Source: an uncultured Eubacteriales bacterium
Lineage (GTDB): Bacteria > Bacillota > Clostridia > Christensenellales > UBA1242
Assembly: GCA_949077035.1 (NCBI GenBank)
Contig: CARUPR010000008.1
Span: 1 to 64,000, forward strand
Direction of reading: 5' to 3'
DNA length: 64,000 bases
Shown here: positions 34,596 through 43,129 of the stretch, one piece after another
Numbering within the stretch: the first letter of the stretch is position 1
Layout of the letters: each line of letters starts with the position of its first letter
Translations under genes and position numbers: made by a program
Notes under the pieces: model-generated
The model's input: only the letters and a program-made list of their open reading frames with translations
What the model was told of the DNA's origin: nothing
The model's database searches: none

Positions 34596-36926
34596 TTGGC
34601 AAGTAATGATAAGAGGAATGAGAAAGAGGTGAGTTATAATCAAGATGAAATGAAATCTAAAATTGTCTATCTATTAAAATTCTTTTTATTTTTACTTTTA
34701 TTTTTTGTGCTGTCAAGGGCGGGTATAAACGGGGTGATTTTTCCGTTTGCATTTTCAATGATGTTTGCTCTTGTATGGGCAAATCAAAAGGTTTGGTTGG
34801 TCGCTCCTGCCTATATAATTGGTTCTGTGGCAAACAATTTTTCTTTTGAAGGGGCAATCAGCACACTTGTTGCGGTGATTTTTCTTGTGGTGCCCTATTA
34901 TATCCATGTCAGCATCAAAAAACCTATGCTTAAGTGGGAACTTTTTGTCTATGCCTTTTTAAGTCAAATAGCTTGGCTTGTTTTTGCCATTCTTGGTGAT
35001 ATGGAAATCTATTTTGCAATATTATCTCCAGTTGTCGGAATTTTTTATCTCTTCATCGCGCTGTCGATTTTTGAGCCACTTTTGAGGCGTGGGCTTAATC
35101 ATAAGTTGACCCTGCCTGAAGTGGTTTGCGGTGGTGTGCTTTTGATGAGCATTGCAAGCGGACTGGCAAGTTGTGATATATATGGTTTTTCTCTTTTAAA
35201 ACTTTTTGTTGCCTTTTCGCTTTTGTCGATATCGCAGGTGTCAAATTCTGGCAGAACTATGATATTTGCCTCGCTTATGGGGTTGGGTGCTTTGATAAGC
35301 GGAAACAATCCGATGCATATGACCCCTTTCATTATTTGGGGGCTTGCTGTGATTTCTTTCAAGTTTGCAAATAGAATATTGCCGGCAAGCGCAATTATAG
35401 TCAGTGAAGTTTTGATTACCTTCTATTTTCAGCTTTATTATTCTTTCACAGTTGTTGGTTTTATGCCTGTTGTGGTGGGAGCAGTGATATTTTTGATTGT
35501 GCCAAAGGCCTTTTACAATTCTCTTGCATTGCTGCTTTCATCAGAAAAGGAAAGAAGTGCTGTCAAATGTCTATTAAATCGCAATCGTGATATTCTGCAA
35601 AGGCGGCTAAATAAACTCTCAGAAGTTTTTTATGATATGAATGCCGTCTTCCGCACCCTTATAAAACAAAACGCAAGTGAAAGCGAAGCCAAAGAAATGC
35701 TTTATGAAGAGATAAAATCGACCATCTGCAAAAATTGTCCTGAATATAAACATTGCCATAGGACCTTCAGTGAAGATACAAGAGGGATATTTTTAAATCT
35801 CATAACCATTTCTTTAGAACGTGGAAAGATAAGCATTCTTGACCTTCCAAGTTATCTATCCTCAAGATGTGGTCAGTCTGCAAGGTTGATTTCTGAAACA
35901 AACACTCTTACAAAACAATATAAATCCTATTCTCAGCTTGTGGGAAATATTGATACAAGCAAGCTTCTCATTTCCGACCAGCTTGAAGGAATTTCAGGGC
36001 TGATGAAAACTTTGGCGGGCGAAGTTGACACGATGATAAGTATGGATTCTGGTCGAGAAATGAGGATTTTGGACGAATTATCGTCAAACAACATCATCTG
36101 CACCGATGCTGTGGTCTATGAAAGAGATGCAAGGACGATGATGACAACTTTGGTTGTCCGCGAAGAAGATGTGCAAAAACTTAAGCTTCAATCGATTGTG
36201 TCAAAAATATGCGGCAACAAAATGGTGATAAATGATGTAACACCAACAGAACGTGCCGGTCTTGTTTCGGTAAATTTAAAAACTGCACCTCGATATGATT
36301 GTATTTTCGGTCTTGCAAGCACTCCAAAAGGTGGTGGCGGTGAGTCTGGTGATAGGCATAGTATTGAGAGGCTTGACGGTGATAAGTTTATCTTTGCAAT
36401 CTGTGACGGAATGGGAAGCGGTCAGCAGGCAGGCAAAAAGGCAGAAACTACAATCGGTTTGATAGAAAATTTCTATAAAGCTGGTTTTGAAAGTGAAATT
36501 ATCTTGTCTTCCGTCAATAGGCTTATGAATCTTGAAAGCAATGATATCTTTTCAAGCATTGATATCTGTGTGGTCGATTTGAAAGATGGAATTGCCGATT
36601 TTGTGAAAATGGGTGCTACAACCTCCTATGTCAGAGGTGAAGACGGCTGCAAAATTGTTGAATGCTCAGCCCTTCCTGTGGGTATCCTTGACAATGCAAA
36701 GGCAATCACAAAAAAGATTGTCTTAAATGATAAAGACAACATCGTGCTTTGCTCTGACGGAATAAATGATGCCTTTGGCAGTGATGGCGAATTTAAAGAC
36801 TTTCTGTTGACTGTCAAAGCCCACAACCCTCAAGAGTTTGCCGACCAAATTCTTGCAAAAGCTCTTTCAAACAACAATGGCTATGCTGTCGATGATATGA
36901 CAGTGCTTGTGATAAAGATTTTTTGA
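34596..36926 (+). CDS. spoIIE: Stage II sporulation protein E, PP2C-type phosphatase
   Basis: Membrane serine phosphatase that activates sigma F in the forespore by dephosphorylating SpoIIAA. The N-terminal part has about ten hydrophobic segments (residues 25-310), followed by a cytosolic linker with a Cys-rich stretch (STICKNCPEYKHCHRTF). The C-terminal PP2C domain holds FAICDGMGSGQQAGKKAE, MGATTSYVRG and VLCSDGINDAFG, with the metal-binding Asp residues in place. The 776-residue length is from a TTG at 34596; an ATG at 34650 would begin just before the first membrane helix and is equally possible. Confidence 0.9.
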   Translation: MASNDKRNEKEVSYNQDEMKSKIVYLLKFFLFLLLFFVLSRAGINGVIFPFAFSMMFALVWANQKVWLVAPAYIIGSVANNFSFEGAISTLVAVIFLVVPYYIHVSIKKPMLKWELFVYAFLSQIAWLVFAILGDMEIYFAILSPVVGIFYLFIALSIFEPLLRRGLNHKLTLPEVVCGGVLLMSIASGLASCDIYGFSLLKLFVAFSLLSISQVSNSGRTMIFASLMGLGALISGNNPMHMTPFIIWGLAVISFKFANRILPASAIIVSEVLITFYFQLYYSFTVVGFMPVVVGAVIFLIVPKAFYNSLALLLSSEKERSAVKCLLNRNRDILQRRLNKLSEVFYDMNAVFRTLIKQNASESEAKEMLYEEIKSTICKNCPEYKHCHRTFSEDTRGIFLNLITISLERGKISILDLPSYLSSRCGQSARLISETNTLTKQYKSYSQLVGNIDTSKLLISDQLEGISGLMKTLAGEVDTMISMDSGREMRILDELSSNNIICTDAVVYERDARTMMTTLVVREEDVQKLKLQSIVSKICGNKMVINDVTPTERAGLVSVNLKTAPRYDCIFGLASTPKGGGGESGDRHSIERLDGDKFIFAICDGMGSGQQAGKKAETTIGLIENFYKAGFESEIILSSVNRLMNLESNDIFSSIDICVVDLKDGIADFVKMGATTSYVRGEDGCKIVECSALPVGILDNAKAITKKIVLNDKDNIVLCSDGINDAFGSDGEFKDFLLTVKAHNPQEFADQILAKALSNNNGYAVDDMTVLVIKIF

Positions 36927-36953
36927 TAAACTTTTGATGCCAATCTCAATTTC

Positions 36954-37184
36954 TCAGCAGGAAGGCAAAATCAATTTGAAGATAAACTCAATCAGCCTCA
37001 GCTCCCTTTCAACCATATGGTCCATAAACAAAAAATCATATTCTTGAAATAATGTCTTTTGACCCTTTTGCAATGAGTGAATGAGTTTGTCTGTGGCATC
37101 ATCAAGCTCTTTCGAGGTTTTATAGTGCTCTTTACTGTTTGCCTCAAGATAACAGTCATAAAATAATCTAACTAATGGTTCCAT
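36954..37184 (-). CDS. Small DUF6809-like helical protein, copy 1
   Basis: 76 residues, helical, with LVRLFYDCYLEANSKEHYKT at the start and ERELRLIEFIFKLIL at the end. The shape resembles the DUF6809 family of small phage-linked proteins, though similarity is weak. It is transcribed divergently from an XRE repressor across an operator region, and the same arrangement is repeated at 37.5-38.0 kb. Confidence 0.55.
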   Translation of the reverse strand: MEPLVRLFYDCYLEANSKEHYKTSKELDDATDKLIHSLQKGQKTLFQEYDFLFMDHMVERELRLIEFIFKLILPSC

Positions 37185-37203
37185 TTTTTCCTCCTTAACT
37201 TCG

Positions 37204-37265
37204 ACAATTGTTTATATTATATTTCGACAATTGTCTAATGTCAAGCGTTTCTTCAACAATTGTTG
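37204..37265. promoter_or_regulatory. Triple ACAATTGT operator and leftward promoter
   Basis: ACAATTGT occurs at 37204-37211, 37227-37234 and 37256-37263 (the last within CAACAATTGTTG). On the minus strand TTGACA (37239-37244) and TATAAT (37216-37221), 17 bp apart, form a promoter for the small gene with the middle operator in its spacer. The XRE protein next door is the likely binder. Confidence 0.7.
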
Positions 37266-37287
37266 TATATTTATTTAAGAGGAAAAA

Positions 37288-37491
37288 ATGAATAAATTTG
37301 GTGAAAGATTGAAAGAATTGAGAATTGAAGCAGGTTTAAGTCAGCTTCAATTAGCGAAAAAAGTTGGAATAACAAATTCTGCAATTGGTTTGTGGGAGTT
37401 TAATAAAAGAGTTCCAAATTTAGATGCTGTGATTGTGTTGGCAGAATTTTTTGGTGTTACTGTCGGATATATGGCAGGGGTTGAGGACTGA
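37288..37491 (+). CDS. XRE-family repressor, copy 1
   Basis: 67 residues, essentially one HTH domain: FGERLKELRIEAGLSQLQLA, then GITNSAIGLWEFNKRVPNLD and a closing helix. AGAGGA precedes the ATG. Too short for any additional domain. It should repress its own and the divergent small gene through the ACAATTGT sites. The stop is TGA followed at once by another TGA. Confidence 0.9.
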   Translation: MNKFGERLKELRIEAGLSQLQLAKKVGITNSAIGLWEFNKRVPNLDAVIVLAEFFGVTVGYMAGVED

Positions 37492-37513
37492 TGAAATTCT
37501 AATAATCTTTACT

Positions 37514-37744
37514 TTAAATTTCAAGTGATAGCAAAGAAAATATATATCCAATAATTCTTTGTTCTCTATCGGATATATGATTTTCAAAAGCAATATCATA
37601 ATCTATAAACATTTGATATTGTTCATTACTGAGTGTTTCTAGAAACATTTTGCTTTTGTCATCCAGTTCTTTTCTTGTTTTATAGTGATTTTTAAAATTT
37701 TCTTTTAGATAGCTATCGTAAAATAACTTAATAATTATTTCCAT
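37514..37744 (-). CDS. Small DUF6809-like helical protein, copy 2
   Basis: 76 residues, the same length as copy 1 and related along its length (IIKLFYDSYLKENFKNHYKT, then ISDREQRIIGYIFSLL). The ATG follows AGAGGT. Divergent from the second XRE gene. Copies 1 and 2 plus their repressors form a tandem duplication of a two-gene switch. Confidence 0.55.
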   Translation of the reverse strand: MEIIIKLFYDSYLKENFKNHYKTRKELDDKSKMFLETLSNEQYQMFIDYDIAFENHISDREQRIIGYIFSLLSLEI

Positions 37745-37775
37745 ATTTACCTCTTTTTAATATTTTCAATTTAAT

Positions 37776-37828
37776 TTTACCCTAATTATTGTTATGATGT
37801 CAAGCATTTTCCTAACATTTGTTATAAA
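37776..37828. promoter_or_regulatory. Divergent control region of the second XRE pair
   Basis: On the minus strand a TTGACA box (near 37801) and TAAAAT (near 37778) are about 18 bp apart. The inverted repeat TAACATTTGTTA lies near 37815 on the XRE side. The operator sequence differs from the ACAATTGT sites of the first pair. Confidence 0.5.
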
Positions 37829-37848
37829 ATTTTATAAAAGGGGTAAAA

Positions 37849-38052
37849 ATGAACAAATTTGGCGAAAGATTGAAAGAATTGAGAGAAGAAAAAGGGCTTA
37901 CGCAGGAAGAACTGGCTGAAGCGATTGGTTATTCTGATGTTTCAATTTATTATTGGGAAACAGGCAAAAGGCTTCCTTATTTGGATACTGCAATTGTTAT
38001 TGCACAATTTTTTAAAGTGTCTTTGGACTATTTGGCGGGCATTGAAGATTAA
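37849..38052 (+). CDS. XRE-family repressor, copy 2
   Basis: 67 residues, closely similar in size and sequence to copy 1 (FGERLKELREEKGLTQEELA), but with a different recognition helix (YSDVSIYYWETGKRLPYLD). That agrees with the different operator. AGGGG precedes the ATG. dnaX begins 60 bp downstream on the same strand and may receive transcripts from this promoter. Confidence 0.9.
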   Translation: MNKFGERLKELREEKGLTQEELAEAIGYSDVSIYYWETGKRLPYLDTAIVIAQFFKVSLDYLAGIED

Positions 38053-38111
38053 TATATGAAATCAATTGATTTTTTAAATGAAAAAAGTTATACTAATGAA
38101 AAAGGGGAATA

Positions 38112-39224
38112 ATGGAACATCTTGCTTTATATCGCAAATATCGTCCTTCCAATTTTGATGAAGTGGTGGGGCAGGAACATATTACGCGAGCATTAAAAAA
38201 TCAGATTGCATCTGGCAGTATTGGCCATGCATATCTTTTTACTGGTTCGCGAGGGATAGGAAAGACATCAATTGCAAGAATACTTGCAAGGGCGGTGAAT
38301 TGTCTTGACAATCAAAATGGTTCGCCATGTGGCAGGTGTGAGAGTTGTCAGAAGCTTGAAAGGCAGAATGACATCAACATCATTGAGATTGACGCGGCGT
38401 CAAACAACAGGGTTGACGATGTGAGAGAGCTTCGTGAGAAGGTTAAGTTTGCGCCAGTTGATGCAAAATATAAGGTTTACATCATTGACGAAGTGCATAT
38501 GTTGACAGACTCGGCATTCAATGCCCTTCTTAAGACATTGGAAGAGCCACCAAAGCATATCATCTTTATTTTAGCGACCACAGAGGCGCATAAATTGCCG
38601 GCGACAATCTTGTCAAGGTGTGTGAGGTTTGATTTTAGGTTGGTGGGGCTTGAAGAGCTGGTTGGGCTGCTTAAAAAGGTGTTTGACAGCGAAGAGATTG
38701 AATATGATGATGAGGCGCTCAAGGCCATTGCAATTGCGGGTGAGGGAAGTGTGAGAGATACACTTTCAATTGCAGATAGTGTGATTGCCTATTCAATAGG
38801 AAAGGTAACACTTGAGGGCGTTCAAAAGGTGCTGGGCTCGACTGATGAAAGTTTGATGATTGAATATTTTGACAAACTATACAATAAAGACATTGGTGGG
38901 CTTTTGGAGCTTGTCAATCGTCTTGATGAGGGTGGCAAAAATATGTCCATACTTGTCAAGGACCTTTCAAAGCACGCGCGAAATTTGTTGATTTGCAAGA
39001 CTTGTGCAAAGCCAAATGAGATTTTGAATATGGCTGATGAAAGTTTCAACCGCATCAAAAATCAGGCTGAAGATTTTGAAGAAAAGATGCTTATCAGTTA
39101 TATGCAAAGTTTTGGCGGGGCTGAGAATGAGCTGAGATGGACAATCTCACCAAGGCTATTGCTTGAAACGCTTTCTCTTTCTGTTATGGCTGGCCTTGGC
39201 AGCGAGGACGTAAAAAAAAACTGA
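38112..39224 (+). CDS. dnaX: DNA polymerase III gamma/tau subunit, zero-frame (gamma-like) product
   Basis: Clamp-loader ATPase. 370 residues covering domains I-III: RKYRPSNFDEVVGQEHITRAL, Walker A GSRGIGKTSIARI, a zinc module (CLDNQNGSPCGRCESC), DEVHMLTDSAFNALLK, the sensor TTEAHKLPATILSRC and the collar helices. The zero frame stops at TGA 39222-39224, directly after a run of nine A's. The -1 frame stays open and encodes the missing C-terminal part. So this product resembles gamma, and a frameshift would make a tau-like form. Confidence 0.95.
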   Translation: MEHLALYRKYRPSNFDEVVGQEHITRALKNQIASGSIGHAYLFTGSRGIGKTSIARILARAVNCLDNQNGSPCGRCESCQKLERQNDINIIEIDAASNNRVDDVRELREKVKFAPVDAKYKVYIIDEVHMLTDSAFNALLKTLEEPPKHIIFILATTEAHKLPATILSRCVRFDFRLVGLEELVGLLKKVFDSEEIEYDDEALKAIAIAGEGSVRDTLSIADSVIAYSIGKVTLEGVQKVLGSTDESLMIEYFDKLYNKDIGGLLELVNRLDEGGKNMSILVKDLSKHARNLLICKTCAKPNEILNMADESFNRIKNQAEDFEEKMLISYMQSFGGAENELRWTISPRLLLETLSLSVMAGLGSEDVKKN

Positions 39225-39226
39225 AA
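39208..39226 (+). other. Candidate dnaX frameshift site (nine A's and TGA)
   Basis: The zero frame reads GAC GTA AAA AAA AAC TGA. Slipping back one base in the A9 run (39212-39220) gives AAA AAA AAA CTG AAA ATG and continues without stop to 39571. Slippery A-runs in dnaX are known to produce two clamp-loader forms: ribosomal -1 shift in E. coli and transcriptional slippage at A9 in Thermus. Confidence 0.7.
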
Positions 39227-39571
39227 ATGGTGACAAATAAAGTTCCGCTTACTGCCAAGACGGTTTGGGGTAAGGTGGTGCTTTACTTAAAAGAAAACAG
39301 GCAGGTTGCATTGCATGTGGCTTGCGGGGATATCACCGATGTTGTCATTGAAAATGGTAAGCTTTCGATAAATGTTGTCGAGCAGATGCTGGCAAATCTT
39401 CTTCTTGAAGGGAAGGGGATTATTGAGCGGGCATTGCGATGGCAGGGGCTTGAGCTTGAAGTTGAAATCAACATGAAGGTGGCTGTGACCTCTGATGCCG
39501 AATATGATAAAAAAAGGCTGAGAGAGGTTTTTGGAGAAATAGAACTTATTAAAAGAAATTTATGGAGGTAA
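39212..39571 (+). CDS. dnaX: DnaX C-terminal (tau-specific) segment in the -1 frame
   Basis: About 118 residues after the shift point. TAKTVWGKVVLYLKENRQVA and the following VIENGKLSINV fit the C-terminal domain of Firmicutes DnaX proteins. The segment has an ATG at 39227 but no ribosome site of its own, and it sits directly between dnaX and ybaB. Joined to the zero-frame part it would give a protein of roughly 488 residues. Alternatives are a real frameshift mutation, a sequencing error in the A-run, or separate translation. Confidence 0.75.
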   Translation, partial: KKKLKMVTNKVPLTAKTVWGKVVLYLKENRQVALHVACGDITDVVIENGKLSINVVEQMLANLLLEGKGIIERALRWQGLELEVEINMKVAVTSDAEYDKKRLREVFGEIELIKRNLWR

Positions 39572-39574
39572 AAT

Positions 39575-39898
39575 ATGGGATACAATAATTTTGGAGGATT
39601 TGGCGGAGCTAATATGGGTCAACTTATGCGTCAGGCTCAAAAGATGCAAGAAGATATGGCAAGAGCCAAGCAAGAGCTTGAAGAAAGCGTGTTTACATCA
39701 TCGGTTGGTGGTGGAATGGTTGAGGTGAAAATGACAGGTGCAAGAGCTATGCAATCTATCAATATTAAACCTGAAGTGATTGACCCAGATGATAAAGAAA
39801 TGCTTGAAGACCTTGTCATTTCAGCAGTAAACGACTGCCTTGAACAAATTTCGCGCAAAGAGCAGGCAAGTATGCCACAAGTTCCAGGGCTTTTCTAG
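39575..39898 (+). CDS. ybaB: YbaB/EbfC nucleoid-associated protein
   Basis: 107 residues. Small dimeric DNA-binding protein: LMRQAQKMQEDMARAKQELE helix, then VGGGMVEVKMTGARAMQSI and IDPDDKEMLEDLV. A glycine-rich start (NNFGGFGGANMG) is common in the family. GGAGG precedes the ATG. It is in its usual place between dnaX and recR. Confidence 0.95.
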   Translation: MGYNNFGGFGGANMGQLMRQAQKMQEDMARAKQELEESVFTSSVGGGMVEVKMTGARAMQSINIKPEVIDPDDKEMLEDLVISAVNDCLEQISRKEQASMPQVPGLF

Positions 39899-39907
39899 GA
39901 TAAAATT

Positions 39908-40501
39908 ATGAATAATGAAGATGTCATTGAAAAGCTTATAGAGCAGTTTCGCACACTGCCGGGTGTGGGATATAAGACGGCACAAAGATATGCTTTTTCA
40001 ATCATAGAGGGCAAAAAAGAGCGTGCAGAGAGATTTAGTCAAGCGCTGATTGAAGCCAAGGAAAAGATTGGATTTTGCAAGGTGTGTGGCAATTTTACAG
40101 ACAGAGAAATTTGTCCTATTTGCAATAGTAGAAACAGAAAGATTATATGTGTTGTAAAAGAGCCAAAGGATGTGCTTGCAATGGAAAAGGTCAAGTCATA
40201 TCAAGGTGTTTATCATGTCTTATTTGGCACAATCAGTCCGCTTGAACATCGTGGGCCAAATGATATAAAAATCAAAGAACTGCTTTCACGTGTTCAGTCT
40301 GACAATGTTGAAGAGGTGATTATGGCGACAAATCCTGATGTTGAAGGTGATGCAACTGCCATGTATATTGCAAAAATTTTATCACCGCTTGGCGTGAAGG
40401 TGACAAGACTGGCGCAGGGTGTTTCTATGGGAAGCGACCTTGAATATGCCGATGAAGTCACACTTTCAAGGGCACTTGAAGGAAGGCGTGATTTAAATTG
40501 A
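39908..40501 (+). CDS. recR: Recombination protein RecR
   Basis: 197 residues. Acts with RecF and RecO in loading RecA at gaps. An N-terminal helix-hairpin-helix (FRTLPGVGYKTAQRYAF) is followed by a four-Cys zinc finger (CKVCGNFTDREICPIC), a Toprim domain (ICVVKEPKDVLAMEK, ATNPDVEGDATAMYIA) and the C-terminal Walker-B-like part. It starts 9 bp after ybaB, so the dnaX-ybaB-recR operon is complete. Confidence 0.97.
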   Translation: MNNEDVIEKLIEQFRTLPGVGYKTAQRYAFSIIEGKKERAERFSQALIEAKEKIGFCKVCGNFTDREICPICNSRNRKIICVVKEPKDVLAMEKVKSYQGVYHVLFGTISPLEHRGPNDIKIKELLSRVQSDNVEEVIMATNPDVEGDATAMYIAKILSPLGVKVTRLAQGVSMGSDLEYADEVTLSRALEGRRDLN

Positions 40502-41039
40502 TTTTGGTGTTTTTGCAAGATATTGTATTTTGTTTGAAAGAATTGATACCATATATAGATAAGGTATTATTGCAAAAAAGTTTAAACAAAATCTAATTTT
40601 ATTTTTTACAATATTTTACAAAATGTTTCAAAAATCGCATTTTATTTTTTACAATATTTTACAAAATTCGCTAAATTATTTTTACAATATCAACAGATAA
40701 ATTTTTACAATATTTTACAAAATGTTACAAAATTTTTAAATAGGCCTTAAAATAAAATTTGTAAAATTCTTTACAAAATTAGACTTTTTTGAACAAAATT
40801 TTTACATTGGCTAAAATATCGTTTGAAAAACTGATTGAAAATATATTTTTACAAAATTTTACAAAAATGTTACAAAATTAGACATAATTCTTTTTCAATA
40901 AAGACAATTCTCTTAAAATAAATAAAATTTTTATGGAAAGAATGGAGAGTTTTTAAGGATAAAAAGTTGTTTGATTTGCAAAATTTATATTTGCTTTTGC
41001 TCTAAATAATTTTACATATAAGACAAAGTTGGAGATGAG
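40502..41039. repeat. Non-coding region with an array of TTTACAA motifs
   Basis: 538 bp without a gene. TTTTACAATATTTTACAAAA occurs at about 40604, 40647 and 40703, and a related form near 40847. There are about a dozen TTACAA words in all. Within each block the words repeat every 10 bp (TTTTACAATA, TTTTACAAAA, TGTTACAAAA), so they fall on one face of the helix. All point the same way. The start of argS has its own GGAGATGAG site. No T-box or other riboswitch is seen. Confidence 0.6.
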
Positions 41040-42791
41040 ATGAACTTAATTAAAGAAATTGAAAAAATACTTAAGGTTGCGTGTGAGAAGGCTGGCTATG
41101 ATGAAAACTTGTCGGTCAGTTTTTCTAATATGGGCAATTGTGATTTTCAATGCAATGGCTGCTTTGCTTTATCAAAAAAATATGGCAAAAATCCATATGA
41201 CATTGCCGAAGATATTGTCAGCAAAATTGATGCCACTATTTTTAAATTTGAGGTTTCAAGACCTGCCTTTATCAATATTAAGGTGAGCGATGAGGGGTTT
41301 GGTAGGCTTGCAAATTTTCTGCTTGCTGACGAAATGGGAGGACTTGAGAAGAATGAAGTTTCTCAAAAAGTTCTGCTTGATTATGGCGGCGCCAATGTAG
41401 CAAAGGCGCTTCATATTGGCCATCTTAGGCCTGCTATCATTGGTGAGAGTTTGAAGAGGCTTTATAGGCTTTTGGGCGATGAAGTGATAAGTGATGTTCA
41501 TCTTGGCGATTGGGGGCTTCAGATGGGACTTACCGAGCTTCAGCTTTTTGAAGAGGGCAAGCTTGACGGTTATTTTGGTGGAAAGGAAAAATATGATATC
41601 ACCATTGAAGATTTAAATGAGGCATATCCGGCGGCAAACAAACGTAAGGCAACCGATGAAGAGTTTAAGAAAAAGGCTGAAGAGTGGACACTTAAAATTC
41701 AGCAAAAAGAAAGTCCTTATTATGATATTTATAAGGTTATCAGAGAGCTTTCTGTCAAGGAAATCTCTGCAAACTATCTTAAGCTTGGTGCCTCTTTTGA
41801 GCTTTGGAAGGGTGAAAGTGATGCACATGATTTCTGCGATGAAGCGGTGAATATTATAAAAGAAAAGGGACTTGCAAAGCTTAGCGAGGGTGCTCTTATT
41901 GTAGAGGTGGCTGGCGAGGGCGAGAATGTCCCTGCCGGAAAAAATGAAGATGGCACCATTCGATACAACAATCCAATGCCTCCATGTTTGATACAAAAGT
42001 CAAATGGGGCATATCTATATGCAACAACAGATATTGCGACAATACTTATGCGAAACAAGGAATATACTCTTGACCGCATTGAGTATGTCACAGATGGCAG
42101 GCAAAAGATGCATTTTAATCAGGTGTTTAGAGTTTGCAAGAAAAGTGGAATTTCTCCACAAGAGCAAAAACTTGTGCACGTGATAAATGGCACTATGAAT
42201 GGCAGAGATGGAAAGCCTTTTAAGACACGTTCTGGCGATACTGTAAAGCTTGAGGACATCATTGCAATGCTTATGGATAAGGCAAAAGAAAAGCTTGTTT
42301 CAAATGGAGCGGCAAGTGATGATGAAACCGCGCTTATGATTGGTGTTGGGGCGATGAAATTTGGTGACCTTTCAAATACTGTCAGCAAAGATTATGTGTT
42401 TGACATCGATAAGTTTATGGCGTTTGAGGGCAAGACCGGGCCATATCTTCAATATATGGTTGTGCGAATCAATTCAATTCTTGAAAAGCTTAATGGCAAA
42501 CAGGGCGGCGAGATTTTCATTGATTGTGAGGAAGAGCGTGAAATTCTCCGCACGATAATCAAGCTTAATTCTTCATATCAGATTTGTTATCGTGAGAGGT
42601 CACTCAATGCGCTCTGCACAGCCCTTTATGACCTTGCAAGTGCTTTTGCAACCTTCTATAACAACCATAACATAATAAATGAGAGCGATGAAAACAGGCA
42701 AAAAAGCTTTATTTCTCTTATCACTTTGGTGAGAAAAAAGATGCTGCAGGCTCTTGATGTGCTTGCAATAAATGTCCCTAAAAAAATGTAA
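41040..42791 (+). CDS. argS: Arginyl-tRNA synthetase
   Basis: 583 residues, full length. An N-terminal additional domain for the tRNA D-loop is followed by the HIGH-type box NVAKALHIGHLRPAI, DVHLGDWGLQMG, the Arg pocket with YATTDIATIL, and VINGTMNGRDGKPFKTRSGD in the KMSKS position. The C-terminal anticodon-binding domain has the DALRY-like SLNALCTALYDLASAF and the usual LDVLAINVPKKM end. The KMSKS lysine motif is degenerate, as in many ArgRS. Confidence 0.97.
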   Translation: MNLIKEIEKILKVACEKAGYDENLSVSFSNMGNCDFQCNGCFALSKKYGKNPYDIAEDIVSKIDATIFKFEVSRPAFINIKVSDEGFGRLANFLLADEMGGLEKNEVSQKVLLDYGGANVAKALHIGHLRPAIIGESLKRLYRLLGDEVISDVHLGDWGLQMGLTELQLFEEGKLDGYFGGKEKYDITIEDLNEAYPAANKRKATDEEFKKKAEEWTLKIQQKESPYYDIYKVIRELSVKEISANYLKLGASFELWKGESDAHDFCDEAVNIIKEKGLAKLSEGALIVEVAGEGENVPAGKNEDGTIRYNNPMPPCLIQKSNGAYLYATTDIATILMRNKEYTLDRIEYVTDGRQKMHFNQVFRVCKKSGISPQEQKLVHVINGTMNGRDGKPFKTRSGDTVKLEDIIAMLMDKAKEKLVSNGAASDDETALMIGVGAMKFGDLSNTVSKDYVFDIDKFMAFEGKTGPYLQYMVVRINSILEKLNGKQGGEIFIDCEEEREILRTIIKLNSSYQICYRERSLNALCTALYDLASAFATFYNNHNIINESDENRQKSFISLITLVRKKMLQALDVLAINVPKKM

Positions 42792-42810
42792 AAAAAATTA
42801 CAAAAAGGTA

Positions 42811-42839
42811 TTTACAAACTCTTATAAATGTGCTATTAT
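42811..42839 (+). promoter_or_regulatory. Promoter of the 55-residue gene
   Basis: TTTACA at 42811-42816 and TATTAT at 42834-42839, spacer 17 bp. Confidence 0.65.
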
Positions 42840-42863
42840 ATATTCAGAAGAAACGGAGGAATT

Positions 42864-43031
42864 ATGACAGCAGTATTGAAAAAAGGTGAAATACTTTCCT
42901 ATGGAATTGATAAGACAGCTTTTAAAGGAATGACAATCGCAAGAAAAAATGAAATTAAAGTAGACCATATTAAGACTATAAAAGATTATGTTGAAACTTA
43001 TAATGATTTTGAAGATGGTATTCAACTTTAA
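42864..43031 (+). CDS. Small hypothetical protein
   Basis: 55 residues from the ATG with CGGAGGA upstream; an in-frame ATG at 42828 lies inside the promoter and is rejected. The product is basic then acidic: SYGIDKTAFKGMTIARKNEI and a helical end IKTIKDYVETYNDFEDGIQL. It has its own promoter and terminator, so it is likely expressed. Not recognised. Confidence 0.65.
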   Translation: MTAVLKKGEILSYGIDKTAFKGMTIARKNEIKVDHIKTIKDYVETYNDFEDGIQL

Positions 43032-43042
43032 TTAAAATTATA

Positions 43043-43066
43043 AGCACCCTTAGGGGTGTTTTTTCT
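43043..43066 (+). terminator. Terminator of the 55-residue gene
   Basis: CACCC and GGGTG stem extended by A-T and G-T pairs, then six T's. Confidence 0.75.
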
Positions 43067-43129
43067 TTAAATAAAAAGAGATAAAAGAAAAAGTTTAACA
43101 TTTTTGTTTGATTTTTCATATATCTAAAT

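Noticed and set aside
40590..40890. CRISPR array
   Set aside because: Repeats are short, partly degenerate, 10-bp phased and lack unique spacers of constant length.
40502..41039. T-box or amino-acid riboswitch before argS
   Set aside because: No T-box motif, specifier stem or terminator/antiterminator pair is visible; only TTACAA repeats.
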